Source: Phycisphaeraceae bacterium (GTDB lineage Bacteria; Planctomycetota; Phycisphaerae; Phycisphaerales; UBA1924). From it: a stretch of 13,540 bases of DNA. How positions within the stretch are numbered: the stretch's first letter is position 1; every line of letters begins with the position of its first letter. The DNA is taken from the NCBI GenBank assembly GCA_009827215.1, contig WUAJ01000043.1, forward strand, positions 1 through 13,540. The letters are read 5' to 3'. Below are positions 7,157-12,984 of the stretch, piece by piece. Below the pieces are notes generated by a model that was given only the letters and a program-made list of their open reading frames with translations, made no database searches and was not told the origin of the DNA. The translations under genes were made by a program, and so were the position numbers.

Positions 7157-8724
7157 GCATTCACCTCTGATCTGGCCTTTCGTTCATCGAGCGCTTCGCG
7201 TGCAAGGACGCGATCATCAAACTCGTGATGCACCAATCGTCCGCTCTGGTCCGCGATGATCTGTTCTGGTTCGTGACCCTTCCCTGCGATGATGATCACA
7301 TCGCCGGCTTGTGCGTGCTCGATCGCAAAGCGGATCGCTTGCGCCCGATCCACTTGGACCTCGACACGATCGCGTTGGGATTGATCGAGCCCCGCGAGCA
7401 CATCATCCACGATCCTCGAAGGCTTCTCGCTGCGTGGGTTGTCGCTTGTCAACACCACACGATCCGCGCTGTTGCACGCGGCTTGTCCCATGCGTGGTCG
7501 CTTAGTTCGATCCCGATCTCCGCCACATCCGAAGACACACCAGAGCTTCGCGCCGTCGGGAAGCACGGCTCTGACACCACTCAAGCAGTTGCGGATCGAG
7601 TCGTCTGAGTGCGCAAAGTCCACGAAGACTCGCAGATCATCACTGCTTGTGTGAACACGCTCCAATCGACCGCTCGGTAGTTTGAGCTGCGGAAGCGCAT
7701 GCGACCAGTGCTCGAGAATCTGCTGATCTGTCATCCCGATCTTTGAGAGCAATCGAGAGGACAATCCCATTGAGATGAGTGTGTTGCTCGCGTTGTAGTC
7801 CCCAAAGAATGGGATGCTCGATTCCAGATCCCCAATCGGCGTGCGGATCTTGAGCATCATCCCATCGAGCGATCTGGATTGGATCTCAAGAGACCACTCC
7901 GCATCGGGATCACTCAACGAGCATCTCTGGATGTCAACGCCCTGTCTGCACGCATCGATCATCACTTGACCAGCGGGATCATCGATGTTGATCAGCGCGA
8001 GTGATCCTGGATAGAGGTGCTCAAAGAAAGACGCCTTTGCTTTGGTATAGGACTCGATCGTCTTGTGATAGTCCAGATGATCGCCACTCAGGTTGGTGAA
8101 ACCTGCAGCATCGATTGATAACGCATAAGTCCGCTTCTGTGAGAGTGCATGACTCGACACTTCCATGGCGCAGGCGCTGCAGCCGTGCTCAACCATTGTC
8201 GAGAGTGTTCGGCTCAACTCGATCGCGGGAGGGGTCGTCATCGGCGCGGCGCTGCATTCTCGACCGTCGTCGATCTGGACTGTCCCGATCAAGCCACACT
8301 TGACGCGTTTGTGATTGATGTGGGCGCTCTTGACGATCTGTTGAGTCAGGTGCGCGATCGTGGTCTTGCCGTTGGTTCCTGTAACTCCAGCGATCGCGAG
8401 TTGATCGCTCGGATGTCCATAGAAGCGTTCTGCGAGTTTCGCGCCGATGCCACACGCATCGGGTGTGTACAGGATCGCGGGATGATGCCCCTCCGGCGCC
8501 TTTGCATCGCGATTGTCGGTCACCACTGCAACGGCGCCGGCCGCGACGGCTTGATCGATGTACTTCGCGCCCTCGTCTTTGGTCCCTGCCCGCGCGATGA
8601 ATAAGGATCCCGGCATCGCGGTCCGCGAATCCTCCGTCAGATCACAGACGCGCACAGCATAATCAGCATCCGATCCCTCGATCGGTTCCAGCTCGATGCC
8701 TTCGATGAGTCTGCTCAGTTCCAT
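7153..8724 (-). CDS. murE: UDP-MurNAc-tripeptide synthetase, predicted meso-diaminopimelate-adding
   Basis: MurE adds the third residue of the stem peptide. In the numbering from the ATG at 8724 (523 aa) it has the P-loop GTNGKTT (116-122), SSHAL (190-194), TNLSGDHLDYH (210-220), a YTKAKASFF segment (226-234) with the lysine normally carbamylated (about 230), and CGGDRDRTKRP (400-410). DNPR (428-431) is the motif that selects meso-DAP over lysine, and GKGHEPEQ lies near the end. The usual DYAHTPD motif reads DFAHSDD here (about 369-375), a mild departure. I chose the ATG because MELSRLIEG aligns with the usual MurE N terminus. An in-frame TTG at 8742 would add MIGKSS, and neither has a clear ribosome-binding site. 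murE lies 93 bp after queA on the same strand and is ATGA-coupled to murF. Confidence 0.96.
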   Translation of the reverse strand: MELSRLIEGIELEPIEGSDADYAVRVCDLTEDSRTAMPGSLFIARAGTKDEGAKYIDQAVAAGAVAVVTDNRDAKAPEGHHPAILYTPDACGIGAKLAERFYGHPSDQLAIAGVTGTNGKTTIAHLTQQIVKSAHINHKRVKCGLIGTVQIDDGRECSAAPMTTPPAIELSRTLSTMVEHGCSACAMEVSSHALSQKRTYALSIDAAGFTNLSGDHLDYHKTIESYTKAKASFFEHLYPGSLALINIDDPAGQVMIDACRQGVDIQRCSLSDPDAEWSLEIQSRSLDGMMLKIRTPIGDLESSIPFFGDYNASNTLISMGLSSRLLSKIGMTDQQILEHWSHALPQLKLPSGRLERVHTSSDDLRVFVDFAHSDDSIRNCLSGVRAVLPDGAKLWCVFGCGGDRDRTKRPRMGQAACNSADRVVLTSDNPRSEKPSRIVDDVLAGLDQSQRDRVEVQVDRAQAIRFAIEHAQAGDVIIIAGKGHEPEQIIADQSGRLVHHEFDDRVLAREALDERKARSEVNA

Positions 8725-8817
8725 GGACGATTTCCCGATCAATGATCCCCATTATCGTCTAAATCGACGGTGTTTGCGTACTTTCCACCACCATACCACA
8801 TGCCTGCTGAACTTGGA
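8725..8817 (-). other. queA-murE intergenic spacer with a possible 20-codon leader ORF
   Basis: The spacer between the queA stop and the murE ATG contains a minus-strand ATG at 8801. It opens a 20-residue frame (MWYGGGKYANTVDLDDNGDH) that stops at 8739-8741, overlapping the alternative TTG start of murE (8740-8742). There is no good ribosome-binding site before it, only CAGG one base from the ATG. It could be chance or a short coupled leader. No terminator hairpin is seen, so queA transcription may run into murE. Confidence 0.2.
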
Positions 8818-9969
8818 CTACGGCAGGATGAACATCGCGTCGCCGTAGCTGTAGAAACGGTACTTGTTGTGGATCGCGTGTGCATAGATCTGCTGCACGC
8901 GTTCGATCCCTGAATGCTGTCCACCATTATCCAGAATACTCGCAACCATCGCAATGAGCGTTGATCTTGGGAGATGGAAGTTAGTCAGCATGCCATCAAC
9001 CCAACGCCATCGATAACCCGGCGAGATCAGAATCCGCGTATCGATGGGTTGATCCAGTGCCCCCCCACTTTCATAGATGTCCGCGAAACTCTCGAGCGTG
9101 CGAGCACTGGTTGATCCGACGGCGAAGACTCGTCCAGTTGTTGGTTTGCCTTGCGAGAACTGATCGAGCGCCGATCCCATCGAGCATCGCTCGCTGTGCA
9201 TGTCGTGATCTTCGAGACGCTCCGCATCGATGGGTTTGAATGTTCCAGCGCCGACATGGAGGACCACCTCGCTCGTCTGTACACGCTGCTCTTTCAATCC
9301 ATCCATCACACGATCGGTAAAGTGCAAGCCCGCCGTGGGTGCGGCGACCGATCCAGAGTCCTCCTGCGATGCGTACATCGTCTGATATAAACGGCGATCC
9401 GTCGAATCGTCGATGTGCTGATCCCTTGCTTTCCGCTGCGACAAGATGTACGGCGGGAGTGGAGTCCCTCCGATACGAGTCAGCACCTTGTCGCTGGTTT
9501 GATTATCTGAACCGGTAATCTCGAGCACCCAAGCGCCAGGTCCTTCTTCTGGATAGGGCTCTACAAACTCCGCGACGACATCCGTCGGATTCCCAGACGC
9601 ATCGACCAATCCCACTCGGCGACCCACGCGTGGTCGCTTTGCTTTGACATACGCGATCCAAAGAAGTCTCTCAGGACTGCTCTGCGGCACATCGTGGAGG
9701 TACAACCCCTCGAATCCACCGCCGGTCTCGATGTTGCTCCCTTGGAATCGAGCCGGGAGAACACTGGAGCGGTTAAAGACGAGCAGATCATTGGGCGCGA
9801 GCAGTTGAGGCAGGTCTGAAAAAACACGATCCTCGAGCACACTCGGATCCGAACGCGACACGACGAGCAAACGCGACGAATCGCGAGGCTCAGCAGGCAT
9901 CGTCGCGATCAGCGAATCGGGGAGTTCAAAGTCGAGTTCATCGGTGCGCATCGAGAGGATGGTACGCAT
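8818..9969 (-). CDS. queA: S-adenosylmethionine:tRNA ribosyltransferase-isomerase
   Basis: QueA transfers and rearranges the ribose of SAM onto 7-aminomethyl-7-deazaguanine (preQ1) in tRNA wobble position 34, giving epoxyqueuosine. The 383-aa product has the family motifs: DFELPDSLIA near the N terminus, LPPYI (about 171-175), APTAGLHFT (210-218), HVGAGTFKP (238-246), GSTSARTLES, TNFHLPRSTL (329-338) and the C-terminal RFYSYGDAMFI. It is somewhat longer than the 356-aa E. coli enzyme. Three starts are possible: TTG 9972, ATG 9969 and ATG 9951. AGGAG at 9982-9986 favours the first two, and 9951 best matches the E. coli N terminus. I report ATG 9969. The gene lies upstream of murE on the same strand. 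No other queuosine gene is in the window. Confidence 0.96.
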   Translation of the reverse strand: MRTILSMRTDELDFELPDSLIATMPAEPRDSSRLLVVSRSDPSVLEDRVFSDLPQLLAPNDLLVFNRSSVLPARFQGSNIETGGGFEGLYLHDVPQSSPERLLWIAYVKAKRPRVGRRVGLVDASGNPTDVVAEFVEPYPEEGPGAWVLEITGSDNQTSDKVLTRIGGTPLPPYILSQRKARDQHIDDSTDRRLYQTMYASQEDSGSVAAPTAGLHFTDRVMDGLKEQRVQTSEVVLHVGAGTFKPIDAERLEDHDMHSERCSMGSALDQFSQGKPTTGRVFAVGSTSARTLESFADIYESGGALDQPIDTRILISPGYRWRWVDGMLTNFHLPRSTLIAMVASILDNGGQHSGIERVQQIYAHAIHNKYRFYSYGDAMFILP

Positions 9970-10124
9970 CAACCACTGTTGCTCCTATGCAACACACGGC
10001 ATGATCCGAAACTGGAACCGAACCTACTGAGCTCAACTATCCCAAAGAATTGTGCCGCATTGAGGATTCTCTCGGACGATGCACTTTGGACTGCGTCAGG
10101 CACGATGTTCGCCACTGAACTGGC
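9970..10124. other. Divergent intergenic region between queA and the plus-strand genes
   Basis: About 150 bases separate the queA start from the first plausible plus-strand start. The region should hold a minus-strand promoter for queA-murE-murF-mraY, but I cannot identify convincing -35/-10 boxes. Visible elements are the AGGAG ribosome-binding site for queA (minus strand, 9982-9986) and an 8-bp palindrome TGAGCTCA (10028-10035). In the frame of the downstream ORF it is open apart from TGA codons at 10002 and 10116. Confidence 0.5.
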
Positions 10125-10451
10125 ATGCGCGTCTGCAGCAGTCAGAATGGATACCTCATCACGCCCATCGTGCGATGCGAGCGGGATGTCCCTCAGCGCG
10201 ATCCGTATGCCGCTGCTCCTGGGACTGTGCCGTACCATCGATTCCTCGAAGCGAATCGCAAGATCGAGGATTTGGTGGATCTTTCACAAGCCTGCAAAGC
10301 TCTACCAGACGCTCCCCAAGCGACTCCGCTGCTCCCCAAACTGGGTGAGATCATCGATCCTCAGCCTCGTCCGAAGGTCGCGGCACACGAGATCCGGCTC
10401 CATCAGCAGATGGTCCCGGCAACAGGACGCGTGCTCGATACCTACGCATAA
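10125..10451 (+). CDS. Small protein of unknown function (doubtful)
   Basis: This 108-aa frame has plausible coding character. Its codons resemble those of the neighbours (GAT, ATC, GAG and CTC are frequent, and GATC words recur), and the product is not the Ser/Arg-rich type expected from an out-of-frame reading. It has no signal peptide, membrane segment or recognised motif. The central part (PYHRFLEANRKIEDLVDLSQACKAL, read in two halves around residue 48) looks helical, followed by a Pro-rich stretch. The ATG at 10125 lacks a clear ribosome-binding site, and a GTG at 10170 is an alternative. It ends 81 bp before the lipoprotein gene. It could be a short unknown protein or the 3' remnant of a longer gene, since the same frame upstream is interrupted only by TGA codons. 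Confidence 0.45.
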   Translation: MRVCSSQNGYLITPIVRCERDVPQRDPYAAAPGTVPYHRFLEANRKIEDLVDLSQACKALPDAPQATPLLPKLGEIIDPQPRPKVAAHEIRLHQQMVPATGRVLDTYA

Positions 10452-10474
10452 ATCAGCTCTCAGCGTCTTTCTGG

Positions 10475-10503
10475 TTGCATGGAGCACCCCCTCCCACTAC
10501 CAT
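10475..10503 (+). promoter_or_regulatory. Weak candidate promoter for the lipoprotein-dprA unit
   Basis: TTGCAT (10475-10480) and TACCAT (10498-10503) are separated by exactly 17 bases. The -10 matches the sigma-70 consensus at four of six positions and the -35 at three of six. It sits at a sensible distance before the start at 10533 and overlaps the left arm of the inverted repeat. This is only a consensus match. Confidence 0.25.
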
Positions 10504-10536
10504 ACACAAGACGAACACTTGGGAGATTGTGTATGG
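10500..10536 (+). promoter_or_regulatory. Perfect 10-bp inverted repeat enclosing the ribosome-binding site and start codon
   Basis: CCATACACAA (10500-10509) and TTGTGTATGG (10527-10536) are perfect inverted copies, 17 bases apart. The right arm contains the ATG (10533-10535) of the lipoprotein gene, and GGGAG (10521-10525) lies in the loop. As RNA the stem would sequester the start codon. As DNA it is a suitable operator, overlapping a candidate -10. Which applies depends on the transcription start. Confidence 0.55.
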
Positions 10537-10991
10537 ACAACCAAACGAACGCCGTCGGATCGGCCCTTTATATTCGACCAAAGCACGCCGTGCTGATCGG
10601 TTTGGGCCTTATTTTCGTGCTCATGATTTCGGGATGCATCCAGAAGATCTGGGAGCGCGATGAGGACGCGGCGGCACGTCTCCAGAACGCGCCACAAATC
10701 ATGCTTGAGGATGACGAAGAGTTCCACATGATCGTCATGCAAGCCCCATCCCCTGGATGGTCGCTCCGACTCGACTCAACGGAGCGCACCCCTGAAGGCA
10801 AGCGTGTGTTCGTCACGATCCGCAAACCCGATCCCGCGTATGTCTACACACAACAAATCGTGCTGATGCGCGTGCTCACGCGCGTGCGTCTGGACACCGA
10901 ACTCGAGGTCGTCGGACGCATGCTGGACTTTGATGAGAAGACCAAAGGCAAGGGCTACGCGCCACTCAAACTCGTCGAATCCTTCGAATGA
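10533..10991 (+). CDS. Small predicted lipoprotein of unknown function
   Basis: The 152-aa product from the ATG at 10533 has a basic patch (RPKH, 15-18), a hydrophobic stretch (19-34) and a lipobox ISGC with Cys35. This makes it a candidate lipoprotein, though the N-region is longer than usual and an N-terminal membrane anchor is the alternative. After Cys35 comes an acidic helix (about 36-60) and a small alpha/beta domain with the strands FHMIVMQAP, VFVTIRKPD and QQIVLMRVLT, ending in LKLVESFE. I do not recognise the family. I chose 10533 because GGGAG lies 7 bases upstream; an ATG at 10479 adds 18 residues of unlikely sequence. The stop overlaps the dprA start (ATGA, 10988-10991), so the two are probably made together. 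That link to DNA processing is contextual only. Confidence 0.8.
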   Translation: MDNQTNAVGSALYIRPKHAVLIGLGLIFVLMISGCIQKIWERDEDAAARLQNAPQIMLEDDEEFHMIVMQAPSPGWSLRLDSTERTPEGKRVFVTIRKPDPAYVYTQQIVLMRVLTRVRLDTELEVVGRMLDFDEKTKGKGYAPLKLVESFE

Positions 10992-12157
10992 TGTCCGCAC
11001 ACCCTGCCAGTCAAGCAACGCGTGATCTGCTCGCGCTGACGCTGATTCCTGGACTGGGACCAGTGCGGATCGATCGGCTCATCAGGACCGCTGGATCTGC
11101 TGAGCAAGTGCTCAGCATGTCACTCAGTCAACTCAAACGCATCGAGGGGATCGGTTCACAGACCGCTTCGAGCATCATCGAGCGCCGAGCGGATGTGTCG
11201 CAGCGTGTGGAAGAGGAACTTGCAACTCTGGATGAAGCGGGCGCTTCGATCGTCTCAGTCATGGACGACTGGTATCCATCGCTGCTGCGCGTGATCCCCG
11301 GCGCTCCACCCATACTTCGTTTTAAAGGCTCACTCGATCCCGCCATACTCCAGCATCCCATCGCGATGGTCGGATCACGCAAGTGCACGATCTACGGCAC
11401 GGAACAAGCAACGCGATTCGCACGCTCGCTCGGGAGCGCGGGATTCACCATCGTCTCCGGCGGCGCGCGAGGGATCGACTCCGCATCGCATCGCGGAGCA
11501 CTCGACGCTGGAGCGAAAACGCTCGTCGTCCTTGGATGTGGATTGGGTCATGTGTATCCAAAGGAAAACGCGGAGCTGTTTGATCGTGTTGTCGCGCATG
11601 GCGGCGCGATCATCTCGGAGCTCCCCTTCCATACTCCACCAAGCAGCGAAAACTTCCCGGCTCGGAATCGGATCATCTCTGGACTCTCGCTTGGAGTATT
11701 AGTCATCGAAGCGTCGCGCCGATCAGGCGCACTCATCACTGCTAGACACGCGGTCGACGATCACGCACGCGAGGTCTTCGCAGTCCCAGGACGCGTGGAC
11801 TCGAGTGCTTCGGGAGGGAGCAATGAGCTACTCAAGTCAGGCGGGGCGCATCTGGTCAGTGAGCCGGGGGAGATCATCGAGATCCTCGAACGCAGCGCCG
11901 GATCGCTCAAACAAGGAGCGAGAGAGCCAATCGCATACAAGTCCCCCACTCCCAAGCAGCAACCCGAACCTGAACCGATCGGGGATCTTGATCCATTGAG
12001 CCGACGGATCCTCGAAGCGTTGGATGAGCCTCGCACCGGGGATCAGTTGAGTGAGCTGCTGAACATCGATCCCGGCTCGCTCCGCGCATCGGCGACAATG
12101 CTGGAGATCCAAGGGCGCATCAAGCGTTCTGGCGCACGCTTTGAGCGGACTCGTTGA
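10988..12157 (+). CDS. dprA: DNA processing protein DprA (Smf)
   Basis: DprA binds incoming single-stranded DNA and loads RecA during natural transformation. It is also widespread in bacteria not known to be competent. The 389-aa product has three parts. The N-terminal helix-hairpin-helix/SAM-like region (about 11-66) includes IPGLGPVRID and IEGIGSQTA. The Rossmann-type core (about 120-300) has MVGSRKC (127-133), SGGARGIDSASH (157-168), GCGLGHVYPKEN (183-194), FPARNRIISGLS (223-234), SGALITARHA (246-255) and VFAVPG (263-268). After a Pro/Glu linker, a C-terminal winged-helix domain (about 335-388) resembles that of other DprA proteins. All signature residues I expect are present and the length is typical. 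The first ATG overlaps the lipoprotein stop, and a second ATG follows at 10991. A hairpin-rich stretch starts 20 bases after the stop. No other competence gene is visible. Confidence 0.97.
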   Translation: MMSAHPASQATRDLLALTLIPGLGPVRIDRLIRTAGSAEQVLSMSLSQLKRIEGIGSQTASSIIERRADVSQRVEEELATLDEAGASIVSVMDDWYPSLLRVIPGAPPILRFKGSLDPAILQHPIAMVGSRKCTIYGTEQATRFARSLGSAGFTIVSGGARGIDSASHRGALDAGAKTLVVLGCGLGHVYPKENAELFDRVVAHGGAIISELPFHTPPSSENFPARNRIISGLSLGVLVIEASRRSGALITARHAVDDHAREVFAVPGRVDSSASGGSNELLKSGGAHLVSEPGEIIEILERSAGSLKQGAREPIAYKSPTPKQQPEPEPIGDLDPLSRRILEALDEPRTGDQLSELLNIDPGSLRASATMLEIQGRIKRSGARFERTR

Positions 12158-12176
12158 GGATGAAACTGTGTGCGAT

Positions 12177-12243
12177 CTGCCGGACATGACCCGATAACCG
12201 ATGGTTTGTTCGGGTCACGGCAGGATTTGCGCCGGGTTTTTTT
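12177..12243 (+). terminator. Nested hairpin and T-run after dprA (terminator or structured RNA)
   Basis: CTGCCG (12177-12182) pairs with CGGCAG (12218-12223). TGACCCGA (12187-12194) pairs with TCGGGTCA (12210-12217). AACC/GGTT (12196-12199/12203-12206) close the tip. The 3' side is continuous and a 4-base bulge (GACA) lies on the 5' side. Seven T (12237-12243) follow 13 bases later. A short alternative stem, CGGC/GCCG (12218-12221/12231-12234), lies next to the T-run and excludes the outer helix. This is either a loose terminator or a switching structure. Confidence 0.55.
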
Positions 12244-12256
12244 GTGCCCGATAACC
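12190..12256 (+). repeat. Direct repeat CCCGATAACC, two copies 57 bases apart
   Basis: The ten-base word is found exactly at 12190-12199 and 12247-12256, each time at the 5' side of a hairpin, so both loops present GATAACC. A weaker relative (CCCGATCAAAC) is at 12384-12394. The placement in two successive stem-loops suggests a duplicated hairpin or a repeated binding site. Confidence 0.55.
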
Positions 12257-12275
12257 CCACTTTTAGGGCACTTTT
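12244..12275 (+). terminator. Second terminator-like hairpin
   Basis: GTGCCC (12244-12249) pairs perfectly with GGGCAC (12266-12271) around a 16-base loop, followed immediately by four T (12272-12275). The stem is short and the T-run modest, so it is a weak intrinsic terminator or the second half of a tandem terminator with the hairpin before it. Confidence 0.5.
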
Positions 12276-12307
12276 CGTCCGAATCTCTGCAGAAACGCGA
12301 TTTACCC

Positions 12308-12336
12308 TTGTCGATCGGTTGATGATCGGCTATCGT
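12308..12336 (+). promoter_or_regulatory. Weak promoter match for the lexA-side transcript
   Basis: TTGTCG (12308-12313) and TATCGT (12331-12336) are 17 bases apart, each matching the sigma-70 boxes at four of six positions. It lies between the terminator-like hairpins and the leader hairpins, a sensible position for the promoter of the downstream ORF and lexA. The support is a consensus match only. Confidence 0.2.
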
Positions 12337-12357
12337 TGACCGAACATTGATTGAGTA

Positions 12358-12377
12358 AAAGGTGTTTGTTCACCTTT
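12358..12377 (+). promoter_or_regulatory. Perfect 7-bp inverted repeat upstream of lexA
   Basis: AAAGGTG (12358-12364) and CACCTTT (12371-12377) flank TTTGTT. This is either a leader hairpin or an operator. LexA commonly represses its own gene, so this is one candidate site, but it does not match the E. coli, Gram-positive or alphaproteobacterial SOS boxes I know. Confidence 0.35.
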
Positions 12378-12391
12378 GGAAGACCCGATCA

Positions 12392-12441
12392 AACTGGTAC
12401 CAACCGAGACATGAGCCGTTCGTGTCGAGGATAGACCAGTT
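12392..12441 (+). other. Possible structured 5' leader
   Basis: AACTGGT (12392-12398) and ACCAGTT (12435-12441) are perfect inverted copies. Between them GACA and TGTC can form an inner stem. The left arm is also part of the 8-bp palindrome TGGTACCA (12395-12402). The structure would lie about 20 bases before the ATG at 12460. It is short, and chance is not excluded. Confidence 0.3.
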
Positions 12442-12459
12442 GAAGAATCGAGTATTCCA

Positions 12460-12984
12460 ATGACACACGCACCACTTCTCAAACTCGGCCCTGGCGGCGA
12501 TTATGCATTCGAGTATGACGATCATCACGCCGCGATCGGGTCACTCGTGCTCCGCCCCGGGAGCTCTTTGCAAGGGGGATCATCGGATCGTGGATCTGAT
12601 GATGGATTGGTAAGTGTTGCTCGGCGCCAGAGGATGCTCGATCTCGGCATGCTCGTGAGCGGACAGCGACTGATGAAATCCCAACGCAGCCGACTCCAGA
12701 CTACGGCTGATCAGATGACAGGTGCATCTCGCAATCCAGCTCAAACCACTGTCGGCACAAGCAAACGGAAGGATCAGAACCATGAATCTCACTCCAAAGC
12801 AGCTCCGAATTCTCCAGCTTATCCGCGATTCACGAATTCGCCGTGGCTATTCCCCGACGATGCAAGAGCTCGCGGACGAAATCGGCGTCAGCAAAGTCAC
12901 AGTGTTCGAGCACGTCGAAGCACTGATCAAAAAAGGCGCGCTGATTCGCGAAGCGAACAAGGCACGCTCTTTGTCGATTGCTGA
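12460..12984 (+). CDS. Doubtful ORF upstream of, and overlapping, lexA
   Basis: The 174-codon frame opens at ATG 12460. Its first 105 or so codons look plausible (MTHAPLLKLGPGGDYAFEYD, then a Gly/Ser-rich turn and a basic helix around RRQRMLDLGMLVSGQRLMKS). The last 67 codons lie out of frame inside lexA and read as Arg/Ser/Gln-rich junk. No ribosome-binding site is clear and no motif is recognised. It could be a real small gene with a long overlap into lexA, a gene whose true stop was lost, or a chance open frame in the lexA leader. Its position before lexA recalls SOS operons with a small co-regulated partner, but that is only context. Confidence 0.35.
   Translation: MTHAPLLKLGPGGDYAFEYDDHHAAIGSLVLRPGSSLQGGSSDRGSDDGLVSVARRQRMLDLGMLVSGQRLMKSQRSRLQTTADQMTGASRNPAQTTVGTSKRKDQNHESHSKAAPNSPAYPRFTNSPWLFPDDARARGRNRRQQSHSVRARRSTDQKRRADSRSEQGTLFVDC
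12767..12773 (+). promoter_or_regulatory. Ribosome-binding site that fixes the lexA start
   Basis: GGAAGGA lies 8 bases before the ATG at 12782. It favours this start over the in-frame GTG at 12722, which has no such site and would add 20 residues not found in LexA proteins. Confidence 0.7.

Larger units (their letters stand above)
12158..12459 (+). other. Gene-poor, hairpin-rich region between dprA and the lexA-side ORF
   Basis: This 302-base stretch has no convincing gene; the longest frames are a handful of codons. It contains a nested hairpin followed by seven T (12177-12243), a second hairpin followed by four T (12244-12275), a weak promoter match (12308-12336), a 7-7 hairpin (12358-12377) and a long-range 7-bp stem (12392-12441). 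The word CCCGATAACC occurs at 12190-12199 and 12247-12256. The first half probably ends dprA transcription. The second half probably begins the lexA-side transcript. Confidence 0.6.

Noticed and set aside
10002..10118. Selenocysteine read-through at TGA 10002 and 10116
   Set aside because: Nearby TGA codons act as ordinary stops in ATGA junctions, there is no family match to a selenoprotein, and no convincing hairpin follows either TGA.
9969..10238. Minus-strand ORF (89 aa) before queA
   Set aside because: It touches the queA start region, has no motif, and would leave no room for a promoter. Chance frame in an intergenic region is more likely.
9979..10596. Plus-strand ORF of 205 aa between queA and the lipoprotein gene
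   Set aside because: It is Ser/Arg/Cys-rich and overlaps the start of the lipoprotein gene out of frame. The 10125 frame has better codon character in the same place.
12158..12459. A known riboswitch class between dprA and lexA
   Set aside because: I compared the hairpins by eye with preQ1, fluoride, guanidine and SAM-type patterns and saw no matching conserved core. Only the structure itself is reported.
12340..12781. Classical SOS box (CTGT-N8-ACAG, CGAAC-N4-GTTYG or GTTC-N7-GTTC)
   Set aside because: None of these patterns is found upstream of lexA. CGAAC at 12341-12345 lacks its partner half-site.
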